Part shown: piece after piece, positions 33,786-42,649 of the stretch
Numbering within the stretch: position 1 is the stretch's first letter
Layout of the letters: the number at the start of each line of letters is the position of its first letter
Source of the DNA: Burkholderiales bacterium
Lineage (GTDB): Bacteria > Pseudomonadota > Gammaproteobacteria > Burkholderiales > Burkholderiaceae_E
NCBI GenBank assembly: GCA_003577305.1
Contig: QEVL01000004.1
Coordinates: 1 to 64,000, forward strand
Direction: 5' to 3'
DNA: 64,000 nucleotides
Made by a program: the position numbers and the translations under genes
The notes under the pieces: model-generated
The model's database searches: none
Told to the model about the DNA's origin: nothing
Seen by the model: only the letters and a program-made list of their open reading frames with translations

Positions 33786-34340
33786 ATGCTGTCCACCGTC
33801 AACGTCACGATGCAGTTCGGGGCGAAGCCCCTGTTCGAGAACGTCTCGGTCAGGTCCGGCGAGGGCAACCGCTACGGCCTGATCGGAGCCAACGGCTCGG
33901 GCAAGTCCACCTTCATGTAGATCCTCGCCGGCGAACTCGAACCGAGCTCGGGACAGGTGATGCTCGACGCCAACGAGCGGCTCGGTACGCTGCGCCAGGA
34001 CCAGTTCGCGTTCGAGGACCAGCGGGTGCTCGACGTGGTGATGATGGGCCACGCCGGGATGTGGCAGGCGAAGAGCGAGCGCGACGCGATCTACGCCGAT
34101 CCCGACGCGAGCGAAGACGACTACATGCTCGCTTCCCGTACATCCGCTTCGAGCAGGCCCGGCCGATGCATCGGCTGGCGGTGGAGGTCGAAGGGCTCGG
34201 GTACCGCCACGAGGGCGCGCAGCAGCCGGTCTTCAGCGGCTTTTCCACGATCGTCGAGGCGGGCGACAAGGTGGCGATCGTCGGCGCCAGTGGCGCCGGA
34301 AAGACGACGCTGCTGCGTTGCCTCGCGGGGGCGGCGCCCG
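33786..34340 (+). pseudogene. Decayed ABC-F ATPase (YbiT-like) with in-frame stop and internal deletion
   Basis: ATG 33786 opens an ABC-F frame with Walker A (GANGSGKST) that stops at TAG 33918-33920. At that place an AAG (Lys) codon would continue the normal [17 protein letters not shown] sequence. The same frame continues to EDDYML at about 34128, then jumps into another frame that encodes [20 protein letters not shown] and a second Walker A ([11 protein letters not shown] near 34295). About 240 residues, including the first signature and Walker B, are missing. Homology ends near 34340 after LLRCLAG. The 125 bp up to the next gene hold nothing recognisable. ABC-F proteins act on ribosomes; this copy is non-functional. 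Confidence 0.85.
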
Positions 34341-34466
34341 CAGGCCCGGCGCCCACGCGCGGCTGCTGTTCCCGGGCGACGAGGTGCGCAAGCCGGTGCG
34401 CCGCGCCGTGCACGGGCACCCTGTCGACGTGCGCGCCCAGGTCCCGTGGGCGCGAGGGCACGCGCG

Positions 34467-34853
34467 TCACGCCGACGGGATGAAGTCGGGATCGTCCTGG
34501 TGCCTGCGCTCGAAACGCAGGAAGTCGTAGTAGCCGCACTTGCTGCCGTTCGGGTACTGCCGGCACACGACGGGTCGCGCCGCGTAGACGGTGCAGCGGC
34601 GTTCGCCGGTGTCGAAGAAGCGGCAGATCGAGCCGTAGATCTCGTCCTTGCGATGCCGCAGGATCCGCTCGTCGCTGTCGGCGTCGCGGTAGCGCCGCGT
34701 GAAGCGCTTCTCCGCCTCGGCGGTCGTCAGGCCGAAGTGTTTCGCGAGCCGGGCGAGGTCGCTGTTCCTCACTTCGATGCGCGGATAGCTGCAGCAGTAG
34801 CCCGGACACTTCGAGCAGTCGTAGGCGATCTTCGCGGGCCTGGCGGCGGACAT
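34467..34853 (-). CDS. YkgJ-family cysteine-cluster protein
   Basis: A 128-residue soluble protein of the YkgJ family, presumed zinc or iron-sulfur binding. Cysteine motifs: CSKCPGYCC at about 13-21, CRFF near 77, CTVY near 87, then [13 protein letters not shown] near 97-109. The precise function is unknown; family members bind metal through this pattern. It is convergent with the ABC-F remnant and 99 bp downstream of mnmC on the same strand. Confidence 0.85.
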   Translation of the reverse strand: MSAARPAKIAYDCSKCPGYCCSYPRIEVRNSDLARLAKHFGLTTAEAEKRFTRRYRDADSDERILRHRKDEIYGSICRFFDTGERRCTVYAARPVVCRQYPNGSKCGYYDFLRFERRHQDDPDFIPSA

Positions 34854-34952
34854 GTCGGTGGCGGCGGGGCGGTCGGCGGGAGCGCAAGTGTAGCGCAGCC
34901 GGCACCGGGCGGCCGCCGATGCGCCGCGCCGCCGGCGCGTCGCGAGCGCGAC

Positions 34953-36881
34953 TCAGTCACGGGCGCGCCGGCGCAGCATCCGCCTGACGAAGCGCGCCGG
35001 ATCGAGCGCGCGCAGCAGGTCGGCTTCCAGCGGCATCGGGTCGCCTTCGACGAGCGCCGGCAGCAACCCGGCCGCGAGCGCCGACCACAGCAGCCCGCGC
35101 GAGCCGAACGCGAAGGCGCCGAACAGGCCGCTTGCGCGCGGCACCGGCAACCGGTCGTTGCGCAGCAGGGCCGCGGCTTCGCGCAGTGCCGCCGCCTCGT
35201 CGGGCAACTGGCCGATCACCGGCATCCGGTCGGTGCTGGCGTAGCGATGGCCCACGGGACCCGATCGTGCCCCCTCGAGCCAGGCTGCCGCGTCGCCTCC
35301 GATCATGCGCGCGAGCCGGCGCAGGTTGGCGGCGTCGACTTCGCGCGACGGTTCGAGTGATTCGCCATCGTCGTAGCTGGCGCCGGCGAGAATCATGTCG
35401 CCAAGAGGAGCCGCGTAGGCGTCGCCGCCCAGCACGGTGCGCAGCGCTCCGATGCGTTCGCGCGCCACCAGCGTGCCTTGTCCGCGAACGCGCCGCAATG
35501 CGAGCGAACCGCTCGCCGCCAGTCGTGCGGCGTCGCCCGCGTTCGCGAGGATCGTGATCGCGGCTTCGCCGAGCACGCGCTCGTCCGCCGCGCGGGCGCG
35601 CCATCCGCCAGGAACCGGTTCGAGCGACGCGACCGGACTGCCCGTGCGCAGCGTCACGCCCGGCGTGGCCAGCCACGCGCGGGCTGGTTCCGCCGGATCG
35701 AGCGCGTCGCATCCGGGCAGCCACAGCCCGCCGCGCGGCAGGCGCAGGCCGGCTGCGTCCGACGCCTCGTCGGGCGTCAGTTGCCGCGCGAAGGTGTCGG
35801 GAAACCCGAGCCGCGAGAGCATCGCCGCGCGGCGTGCGGTCTCGCGCTCGTCGGCGTCGAGCAGCAGTTTGCCGAGCGGCGTGCGCGCCGGCATCGCCGG
35901 GTCGTGCAGCCGCCATTCGAGCGCGGCGCGGCTCAGGCGCGCGAGCGGATTGTCGTCGGGCGACAGGTGCGGATGATCCGCACACAGGGGTTGCGCCGAG
36001 CCGCCGCGCAACGGCCCGGCCGCGGCTTCGAGCACGGTGACTTCCCAGCCGCGGCGCGCGAAGCCGGCGGCCGTTGCCGTGCCCGCCAGGCCCGCGCCGA
36101 CGACCAGCACGGTGCGCGCAGGCCAGTGCGACGGCTCGGGCGCCCGGGCGCCGCGCCAGCGCGGCGCGTGACGAGCGCGCAGCCGATGACGCTTGTCCGC
36201 GTAGCCGGCCACGCGCTCGACTTCGAAACCCGCGCCGGCGAGCGCCTCGCGCACTGCGCCCGCAGCCGACCAGGTCGCCAGCGTGGCCCCGGGGCGTGCG
36301 AGCCGCCCCAGCGCCCGCAGCAGTGCCGGATCCCACATGCGGGGATTGCGCGCCGGTGCGAAGCCGTCGAGGAAGAACGCATCGGCGGCGAGGCGCAGCT
36401 TCGGCACCAGCGCGGGCGCGTCGCCGAAGCACAGCGTCAGCGTGACTGCCTCGGCCTCGAAGACCACGCGATGCATGCCCGGCAGCGCCGCGGGCCACTG
36501 TTCGAGCAGCCGCCGCGCGTCGCCCGGCGCCGCACCGAGCGCATCGAGCCCGCGGCGCAGGTCGTCGAGGCCGAGCGGATGCGCTTCCACCGACACGTAG
36601 TGCAGCCGGGCGGGCGACGCGCCGCGTTCGCGCCAGGCCTGCAGCGTCGCGAGGAAGTTCACCCCCAGCCCGAAGCCGAGTTCGAGCACCGTGAACGACG
36701 CATGCGGTCGCTGCCGGCCGAGTTCGTCCCAGCGCTGCGGCAGCGCGCAACCCTCGACGAAGACCGCGCGCGACTCGGCCCAGGCGCCGGCGCGGCTGCG
36801 GAACACGTCGCGATACAGCGTGCTGGTCGGCGTGCCGCTCTCGTCGAAGACCAGCGGCGGATGGGGCGCGAAGGCGGGCAT
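34953..36881 (-). CDS. mnmC: Bifunctional tRNA (mnm5s2U34) biosynthesis protein MnmC
   Basis: Finishes the wobble-uridine modification mnm5s2U: the FAD domain removes the carboxymethyl group and the methyltransferase domain adds the methyl group. It has 642 residues. The N-terminal MnmC2 methyltransferase (about 1-240) has the SAM motif [16 protein letters not shown] near 45-60 and [17 protein letters not shown]. The C-terminal MnmC1 oxidoreductase (about 255-642) has the dinucleotide motif [14 protein letters not shown] and [19 protein letters not shown]. Both halves appear intact. Confidence 0.94.
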   Translation of the reverse strand: MPAFAPHPPLVFDESGTPTSTLYRDVFRSRAGAWAESRAVFVEGCALPQRWDELGRQRPHASFTVLELGFGLGVNFLATLQAWRERGASPARLHYVSVEAHPLGLDDLRRGLDALGAAPGDARRLLEQWPAALPGMHRVVFEAEAVTLTLCFGDAPALVPKLRLAADAFFLDGFAPARNPRMWDPALLRALGRLARPGATLATWSAAGAVREALAGAGFEVERVAGYADKRHRLRARHAPRWRGARAPEPSHWPARTVLVVGAGLAGTATAAGFARRGWEVTVLEAAAGPLRGGSAQPLCADHPHLSPDDNPLARLSRAALEWRLHDPAMPARTPLGKLLLDADERETARRAAMLSRLGFPDTFARQLTPDEASDAAGLRLPRGGLWLPGCDALDPAEPARAWLATPGVTLRTGSPVASLEPVPGGWRARAADERVLGEAAITILANAGDAARLAASGSLALRRVRGQGTLVARERIGALRTVLGGDAYAAPLGDMILAGASYDDGESLEPSREVDAANLRRLARMIGGDAAAWLEGARSGPVGHRYASTDRMPVIGQLPDEAAALREAAALLRNDRLPVPRASGLFGAFAFGSRGLLWSALAAGLLPALVEGDPMPLEADLLRALDPARFVRRMLRRRARD

Positions 36882-36978
36882 GGGGCAGTCGATGGCGGCG
36901 ATCCCGAGGGCGCCCCGGACACAGCGGGGCGCGCAACGGTAGGTTACAGTGCAGGCATCGAAGGCGAGGGCGAAGCAG

Positions 36979-37323
36979 ATGATCAGGGCTCACTGGCAGG
37001 ACCGCATCGAAGTGGCGCTGGGCTTGTGGCTGGTCGCTTCGCCGTTCGTTCTGGGCATGGCGCACCAGCTGGCCGCATGGTCGGCGATGCTCGCCGGAGT
37101 GGCCGTCGTCACGCTGGCGGTCGAGGCTTTCTACTATCCCGAGATCGTCGAGGAGTGGGGCAACCTGGCGGTGGGCATCGGGCTCGCGGCCTCGCCGTGG
37201 CTGTTCGGATATGACGGCGAACGCATCGCCATGGCGAACGCGCTCGCCTGCGGCATCGCGATCGCCGCGCTGTCGTTCTGGACCGCGGAGGACATCCAGC
37301 GCGAGCAGCGTGACGCGCGCTGA
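36979..37323 (+). CDS. SPW-repeat membrane protein
   Basis: A 114-residue protein with four membrane helices arranged as two SPW repeats: ASPFVLGMAHQLAAW near 18-32 and ASPWLFGYDGERIAMANAL near 70-88. The function of the family is unknown. ATG 36979, preceded by a purine-rich GGCGAGGGCGAAG tract, was chosen over the GTG at 36949. It is divergent from mnmC, and its end overlaps a possible GTG start of the next gene by 14 bp. Confidence 0.75.
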   Translation: MIRAHWQDRIEVALGLWLVASPFVLGMAHQLAAWSAMLAGVAVVTLAVEAFYYPEIVEEWGNLAVGIGLAASPWLFGYDGERIAMANALACGIAIAALSFWTAEDIQREQRDAR

Positions 37324-37345
37324 GACGCGGCCGCGGCAGGCGCCG

Positions 37346-38977
37346 ATGGGGTGGCTCGCGCGCCTGGCGCGCTGGTTCGACGAGAATGTCGCGTCGCTCG
37401 GCCGCGACATGCGGCTGTCGTACCTGCCTCCGCTGATGGTCTACATGGCGGCGGGCATCTCCGGGCTCACCGCGATCGTCGGCACTTTCTTCGTCAAGGA
37501 ATACCTCGGTCTGTCGGCCGAATTCCTGGCGGCGCTCGGCTTCTGGGCCGGCTTGCCGTGGGCGCTGAAGATGCCGCTGGGCCACCTGGTCGACCTGATG
37601 TGGCGCTTCAAGGCCGGGTTCGTCTGGCTTGGCGCGTCGCTGATCGCCGCGAGCCTGCTGATCATGATCGGTCTGCTCGCGGATCCGCGCGCCATGGCCA
37701 CGGTGATGCGCGCCGAAGCCTGGTACGTGCTCTCCGCGCTGCTCGCGCCGATCGGCTACGTGACCCAGGACGTGGTCGCCGATGCGATGACGGTCGAGGC
37801 CGTGCCGCACCACGACGAATCCGGCCAGCCGATCGGCGAGGAGCGGCGACGCTCGATGCACACCACGATGCAGACGCTCGGCCGCGTGGCGATCATCGGC
37901 GGCGGCGTGCTGGTGGCGCTGGCCAACGTGTTCCTGTTGCGCGGCGCCGGCACGCTGCCCGAGGCGCAGAAGGTCGAGGTCTACGTGTTCGTGCACCAGT
38001 TGGCGCTGTCGATCCCGGTCGTGTCGGTGGCCGGGGTGGTGTTCGCCGCCTGGCTGCGCCGGCGCAACCGTCGGGCGCTGCGCGCACAAGGCCTTGCCGA
38101 GGCCGAGATCGATGCACGGCTCGAAGTGCACACGAAGCGTCCGCCGGTGAACTGGTGGGTGCTCGGCGGCGGGCTGGCGTTCGCGGTCGTGTCGGTCACG
38201 ATCGGGCTGAGCGACTTCCGCTGGAGTGAAGAACTGATCTTCGGCGCGTCGATGGCGATCGTCGTCGCGCTGATGTGGCGGCTGCTGCGCGAGCTCGCGC
38301 CGCAGGCGCGTGGCGCGCTGCTGGGCACCGCGATCGTGGTCTTCGTGTTCCGCGCCACCCCCACCGCGGGCGCGGGCCAGACCTGGTGGATGATCGACGA
38401 GCTGGGCTTCGACCAGCAGTTCCTGTCGGTGCTCTCGGTGATCGGGAGCGCGCTCACGCTGGCCGGCCTGTTCGTCTTCAGGCGCTTCATGGCCGAGCGC
38501 TCGATCTACTACATCGTCGGCTTCCTCACCGTGATCGGCACGTTGCTGATGCTGCCGATCGTCGGCATGTACTACGGCCTGCACCACTGGACCGCCGCCC
38601 ACACCGGCGGGCTGGTCGACGCCCGCTTCATCGCGCTGGTGGACACCGCGATCGAGTCGCCCCTGGGACAGATCGCGATGGTGCCGATGCTGGCCTGGAT
38701 CGCCAACTCGGCGCCCGAGAAGCTCAAGGCCACCTATTTCGCGGTGATGGCCTCGTTCACCAACCTGGCGCTGTCGGCCTCGCAGCTCGGCACGAAGTGG
38801 CTGAACCAGGTCTTCGTGATCACGCGCCAGGTGAAGGATCCGCTGAGCGGCGCGATCTCCGCGCCCGCCGACTATGCCCAGCTGGGCGAACTGATGCTCG
38901 TGGTGCTGCTGATCGCGCTGGCTGCGCCGCTGGGCACGATTGCGCTGGTGCGGCTGGCCCGGCTGCGCAGCGCCTGA
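37346..38977 (+). CDS. Folate-biopterin transporter (BT1)-like MFS permease
   Basis: A 543-residue polytopic membrane protein with about 12 helices and a long cytoplasmic loop at about 255-285. The N-terminal pattern (YLPPLMVYMAAGISGLTAIV, FFVKEYLGLSAEF, then GLPWALKMPLGHLVDL) resembles the BT1 family of folate/biopterin transporters within the major facilitator superfamily. The substrate in bacteria is not established. ATG 37346 was chosen; GTG 37310, overlapping the SPW gene, is an alternative adding 12 residues. Confidence 0.7.
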   Translation: MGWLARLARWFDENVASLGRDMRLSYLPPLMVYMAAGISGLTAIVGTFFVKEYLGLSAEFLAALGFWAGLPWALKMPLGHLVDLMWRFKAGFVWLGASLIAASLLIMIGLLADPRAMATVMRAEAWYVLSALLAPIGYVTQDVVADAMTVEAVPHHDESGQPIGEERRRSMHTTMQTLGRVAIIGGGVLVALANVFLLRGAGTLPEAQKVEVYVFVHQLALSIPVVSVAGVVFAAWLRRRNRRALRAQGLAEAEIDARLEVHTKRPPVNWWVLGGGLAFAVVSVTIGLSDFRWSEELIFGASMAIVVALMWRLLRELAPQARGALLGTAIVVFVFRATPTAGAGQTWWMIDELGFDQQFLSVLSVIGSALTLAGLFVFRRFMAERSIYYIVGFLTVIGTLLMLPIVGMYYGLHHWTAAHTGGLVDARFIALVDTAIESPLGQIAMVPMLAWIANSAPEKLKATYFAVMASFTNLALSASQLGTKWLNQVFVITRQVKDPLSGAISAPADYAQLGELMLVVLLIALAAPLGTIALVRLARLRSA

Positions 38978-39018
38978 GGGGCCTGCGCGGCGCATCGCGC
39001 CCGCGCGATCCCCGCGGA

Positions 39019-39024
39019 TAGAAT
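39019..39024 (+). promoter_or_regulatory. -10-like hexamer abutting a start codon
   Basis: TAGAAT ends 6 bp before the ATG at 39031, with no Shine-Dalgarno between them. Transcription started from this box would give a leaderless or near-leaderless mRNA. No convincing -35 hexamer was found. Confidence 0.35.
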
Positions 39025-39030
39025 CGGCCG

Positions 39031-40197
39031 ATGATGCGTGCCCTCGCACGACCGGCCGCACGTGCGCCGGCCGTCATAGCCTTCCTGCTGGTCTCGCTCG
39101 CGGCGCACCTCGCGGTGCTGCGCGGGGCGAGCGTGGCGGGCCGGGTGGCATCGCCTTCGCACGAGCCCATGCCGGTGACGGTCGACCTGATCGTGGCGCC
39201 GGCGCCACGGCCGGCGGCGGCTGCCGCCCCGGTGGCCGCGCGGCCCGATCCGGTTGCGCATCGCCGGCCGCGTCCGGCGCGCCGTGCTGCGCCGGTGCCT
39301 GCTGCAGCATCGCCCGACGCATCGGCGCCCGAGGCGCTGCCGCCCGTGGCGTCGCTGGCCGACTCCGATCCGTTCGGCGCGATGCTCGGCCTGGCGCAGG
39401 ACGATGCCCTGCCGATCGGGCCGACGCAGGCGACGGAGGCGGATACCGCGCCGTCCGCCCAAGCCGGGCCGCCCGCCGGGGCAGCGCCGGACGCCGGGGC
39501 GGCGCCGGACGCCGCGCAGGCCGCGCTGCCGGCCGAAGCGCCGATCGTGGTCGCGCCGCAGTCGGGCGCGGTGCGCTATCGGGTGCACTACGGCGATCCC
39601 GTGGACGGCAACGTGGTGGCCACGCTCGAGCAGTCGTTCGAGATCGGCACGCATCACTACCGCCTGCACAGCGAGGGCAGGGCGAAAGGCCTGGTCTCCT
39701 GGTTCTATCGGGGCTCGCTGGTACAGGACAGCGTCGGCACCGTGTCGACGGCCGGCCTGGCACCGTCGAGCTATCGCGAGCAGCGCGGCGATCGCGCGCC
39801 GCGCTCGGCCACGATCGACCCGGCACACGGCGAGGTGGTCTTCGGGTCGGGCCAGCGCCGCCAGGCGCCCCCGGGCGTGCAGGACCGCCTTTCGGTCGCG
39901 GTGCAACTGGCGCTCATGCGCCAGGCGCGGCCGCAGCAGTTCGAACCGGGCGCGACGATCCGGCTGCCGATGCTCGGCAATTCGAGCGTCGAACCGGTCG
40001 ACTGGATCGTGATCGGCGAGGAGACGGTCGCAACCGACGCGGGCACCGTGCGCGCGCTGCGCCTGCAGCGCCCCGGCGTCGGCGACGATCCGGCGATCGA
40101 CCTCTGGCTCGCGCTGGACGCGCGCATCGTGCCGGTACGCATGCGCGTCACCGAGCCGACCGGGCGCGCGCTCGACCAGGTGCTCGCTTCACAGTGA
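39031..40197 (+). CDS. DUF3108 domain protein with membrane anchor and Ala/Pro-rich linker
   Basis: A 388-residue envelope protein. The N-terminal hydrophobic segment is at about 12-30. An Ala/Pro-rich, low-complexity linker at about 55-170 resembles that of TonB-type proteins, and the C-terminal DUF3108 domain spans about 178-388 (VRYRVHYGDPVDGNVVATLE at its start). DUF3108 proteins are presumed periplasmic beta-rich proteins of unknown role. The start may be ATG 39031 or 39034. In related genomes such a gene is often near purine or folate genes; here it precedes an aminotransferase. Confidence 0.8.
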   Translation: MMRALARPAARAPAVIAFLLVSLAAHLAVLRGASVAGRVASPSHEPMPVTVDLIVAPAPRPAAAAAPVAARPDPVAHRRPRPARRAAPVPAAASPDASAPEALPPVASLADSDPFGAMLGLAQDDALPIGPTQATEADTAPSAQAGPPAGAAPDAGAAPDAAQAALPAEAPIVVAPQSGAVRYRVHYGDPVDGNVVATLEQSFEIGTHHYRLHSEGRAKGLVSWFYRGSLVQDSVGTVSTAGLAPSSYREQRGDRAPRSATIDPAHGEVVFGSGQRRQAPPGVQDRLSVAVQLALMRQARPQQFEPGATIRLPMLGNSSVEPVDWIVIGEETVATDAGTVRALRLQRPGVGDDPAIDLWLALDARIVPVRMRVTEPTGRALDQVLASQ

Positions 40198-40244
40198 GCA
40201 GCCCTGCGGCGGATCCGCGCGCCGGATGCGCTATGCTGGCCGCC

Positions 40245-41582
40245 ATGTCACGCGTGTTCCACCGCGCACTCGGGCGCGGCTATCCGGTCGCCGTCTCGGG
40301 CGGTGGCGCAGTGCTTCGCGACGCCGACGGCAAGGCCTACATCGACGCATCCGGCGGCGCTGCCGTCTCGTGCCTGGGCCACGGCCACCCGGACGTCGTC
40401 GCCGCGATGCACGCGCAGATCGACCGGCTGTCGTACGCCCACACCAGTTTTTTCACGACCGAAGTCGCCGAGCGCCTGGCCGACACCCTGGTGGCCGATG
40501 CGCCCGAAGGCATCGGCCAGGTGTACTTCGTCTCCGGCGGTTCCGAGGCGGTCGAAGCGGCGCTGAAGATGGCGCGCCAGTACTTCGTCGAGATCGGGCA
40601 GCCCGAGCGGCGGCACTTCATCGCGCGACGCCAGAGTTACCACGGCAACACGCTGGGGGCGCTCGCCGTCGGCGGCAACGCCTGGCGGCGCGCGCAGTTC
40701 GCGCCGCTGCTGATCGAAGTCGCACATGTTTCGCCCTGCTACGAATACCGCGAGCGCGGCGCCGACGAGGCACCCGAAGCCTACGGCCGGCGCCTGGTGG
40801 CCGAACTGGCTGCCGAGATCGAGCGCCTGGGCCCGGGCAACGTGATCGCGTTCGTGGCCGAGACGGTCGGCGGTGCGACCTCCGGCGCAATCACCCCGGT
40901 GCCCGGCTACCTGCGCGGCGTGCGCGAATTGTGCGACCGCCACGGCATCCTGCTGATCCTCGACGAGGTGATGTGCGGCATGGGCCGCACCGGCACGCTG
41001 CACGCCTGCGAGCAGGAAGGTGTCTCGCCCGACCTGATGACGATCGCGAAGGGACTGGGCGGCGGCTACCAGCCGATCGGGGCGGTGCTCGTGCAGCAGC
41101 GCATCGTCGATGCGTTCGCGCGCGGCAGCGGCTTCTTCCAGCACGGCCACACTTATCTCGGCCACGCGGTGGCGTGCTCGGCCGCGCTCGCGGTGCAGCA
41201 GGTGATCCGCCGCGACGGCCTGCTCGATGCCTGCGTGCGGCGCGGCGATGAACTCCGTGCGGGGCTCGTCGCGCGTTTCGGCGCGCATCCGCACGTGGGC
41301 GACATCCGCGGGCGCGGCCTGTTCCGGGCGATCGAGCTGGTGGCCGATCGCGCGACGAAGAAGCCGTTCGACCCGTCGCTGAAGCTGCACGCGCGCATCA
41401 GGCAGGAAGCGATGGCGCGCGGTCTGCTCGTCTACCCGATGGGCGGCACGATCGACGGGCGCCGGGGCGATCACGTGCTGCTCGCTCCCCCGTTCATCGT
41501 CTCGCCGCAGGAAATCGGCCAGGTCGTGGAGCGGCTGGGCGAGGCGGTCGACGCCTCGATCGCTGCACTGGCGTCGGGATGA
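40245..41582 (+). CDS. Class III aminotransferase (PLP-dependent)
   Basis: A 445-residue fold-type I aminotransferase. Catalytic Lys lies in MTIAKGLGGGYQPIGAV near 265-281, the cofactor Asp in LILDEVMCGMGRTG near 235-248, and SGGSEAVEAALKMARQY at about 92-108 binds the PLP phosphate. Members use omega-amino acids, diamines, taurine or beta-alanine; specificity cannot be assigned from these motifs. ATG 40245 gives the usual SRVFHRALGRGYPVAVSGGG start; ATG 40233 would add four residues. A TATGCT hexamer lies only 7 bp before the ATG. It is followed by a TAXI-TRAP pair that may import its substrate. Confidence 0.85.
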   Translation: MSRVFHRALGRGYPVAVSGGGAVLRDADGKAYIDASGGAAVSCLGHGHPDVVAAMHAQIDRLSYAHTSFFTTEVAERLADTLVADAPEGIGQVYFVSGGSEAVEAALKMARQYFVEIGQPERRHFIARRQSYHGNTLGALAVGGNAWRRAQFAPLLIEVAHVSPCYEYRERGADEAPEAYGRRLVAELAAEIERLGPGNVIAFVAETVGGATSGAITPVPGYLRGVRELCDRHGILLILDEVMCGMGRTGTLHACEQEGVSPDLMTIAKGLGGGYQPIGAVLVQQRIVDAFARGSGFFQHGHTYLGHAVACSAALAVQQVIRRDGLLDACVRRGDELRAGLVARFGAHPHVGDIRGRGLFRAIELVADRATKKPFDPSLKLHARIRQEAMARGLLVYPMGGTIDGRRGDHVLLAPPFIVSPQEIGQVVERLGEAVDASIAALASG

Positions 41583-41589
41583 TCCCGAC

Positions 41590-41617
41590 TTGTCTCGCGC
41601 CGGCGGACCCGCATAAT
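41590..41617 (+). promoter_or_regulatory. Promoter for the TAXI-TRAP pair
   Basis: TTGTCT (-35, 41590-41595) and CATAAT (-10, 41612-41617) with a 16 bp spacer. The start point would be near 41624, giving a leader of about 32 bases that includes the GGAG Shine-Dalgarno before ATG 41656. It lies in the 73 bp gap after the aminotransferase gene. Confidence 0.6.
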
Positions 41618-41655
41618 GGCGCCGGTTCAACGGTTCCCAACCTCGGAGTCCTGCA

Positions 41656-42642
41656 ATGAACAAGATCCTGAAAGCAGCACGGCTTGCCGCGATCGTCGGC
41701 GCCGCGCTGTCGGCCTCGGCGTTCACGACGCCGGTGGCGGCGCAGAGCAAGTTCATCACCATCGGCACCGGCGGCGTCACCGGCGTCTACTACGCAGCGG
41801 GCGGGGCGATCTGCCGGCTGGTCAACAAGGACCGCGCGAAGCACGGCATCCGCTGCTCGGTGGAATCCACCGGCGGCTCGGTGTTCAACGTGAACACGAT
41901 CAAGGCCGGCGAGCTCGATCTCGGTTTCGCGCAGTCCGACGTGCAGTACAACGCGCTGAAGGGCGTCGGCCAGTTCAAGGATGCCGGTCCCTGGGCCGAC
42001 GAGCGCGCGGTGTTCTCGGTGCACCCCGAGCCCTTCACCGTCGTCGCGCGCAGGGAAGCGAACATCAAGTCGTTCGCCGACTTCAAGGGCAAGCGTTTCA
42101 ACGTCGGCAACCCGGGTTCGGGCACGCGCTCGTCGATGGAAGAACTGCTGGCCGCGATGGGCTGGAAACTCGGCGACTTCGGCCTGGCCGCCGAGCTGAA
42201 GGCCGACGAACACGGCCCGGCGCTTTGCGACGGCAAGATCGACGGTTTCTTCTACGCGGTCGGCCATCCGTCGGCGAACATCCAGGATCCGACCACTTCG
42301 TGCGCCGCGCAGCTCGTCTCGCTCACCGGCCCGGCAATCGACAAACTGCTCGCCGACAAGCCGTACTACGCGAAGGCCACGATTCCCGGCGGCCTGTACC
42401 CGAACAACCCGCAGCCGACCGAAACCTACGGCGTGCTCGCAACGGTGGTCGCCTCGGCGAAGACGCCGGCCGACACGGTCTACCAGGTGGTGAAGGCGGT
42501 GTTCGACAACTTCGACGAATTCAAAAAGCTGCACCCGGCGCTGGCCAACCTGAAGCCCGAGAACATGGTGAAGGACGGCCTGTCCGCGCCGCTGCACGAG
42601 GGGGCGTTGCGCTACTACAAGGAAAAAGGCTGGGTGAAGTAG
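41656..42642 (+). CDS. TAXI-family TRAP solute-binding protein
   Basis: A 328-residue periplasmic receptor. The signal peptide spans about 1-30 (ending TTPVAAQS). The family start [24 protein letters not shown] is at about 35-58, followed by the ligand-binding [25 protein letters not shown] region and GNPGSGTR near 155. TAXI receptors work with fused permeases, as found 8 bp downstream. Substrate unknown; glutamate or other dicarboxylates are typical of characterised members. Confidence 0.93.
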   Translation: MNKILKAARLAAIVGAALSASAFTTPVAAQSKFITIGTGGVTGVYYAAGGAICRLVNKDRAKHGIRCSVESTGGSVFNVNTIKAGELDLGFAQSDVQYNALKGVGQFKDAGPWADERAVFSVHPEPFTVVARREANIKSFADFKGKRFNVGNPGSGTRSSMEELLAAMGWKLGDFGLAAELKADEHGPALCDGKIDGFFYAVGHPSANIQDPTTSCAAQLVSLTGPAIDKLLADKPYYAKATIPGGLYPNNPQPTETYGVLATVVASAKTPADTVYQVVKAVFDNFDEFKKLHPALANLKPENMVKDGLSAPLHEGALRYYKEKGWVK

Positions 42643-42649
42643 CAGGCGG

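Noticed and set aside
26103-34052. A minus-strand frame open for almost 8 kb (2,649 codons) opposite the oxoprolinase and purL genes
   Set aside because: It is rich in His, Arg, Asp and Ala with no recognisable domain, and lies exactly antisense to two well-supported genes. In GC-rich DNA stop codons are rare in this antisense frame, so it is a shadow.
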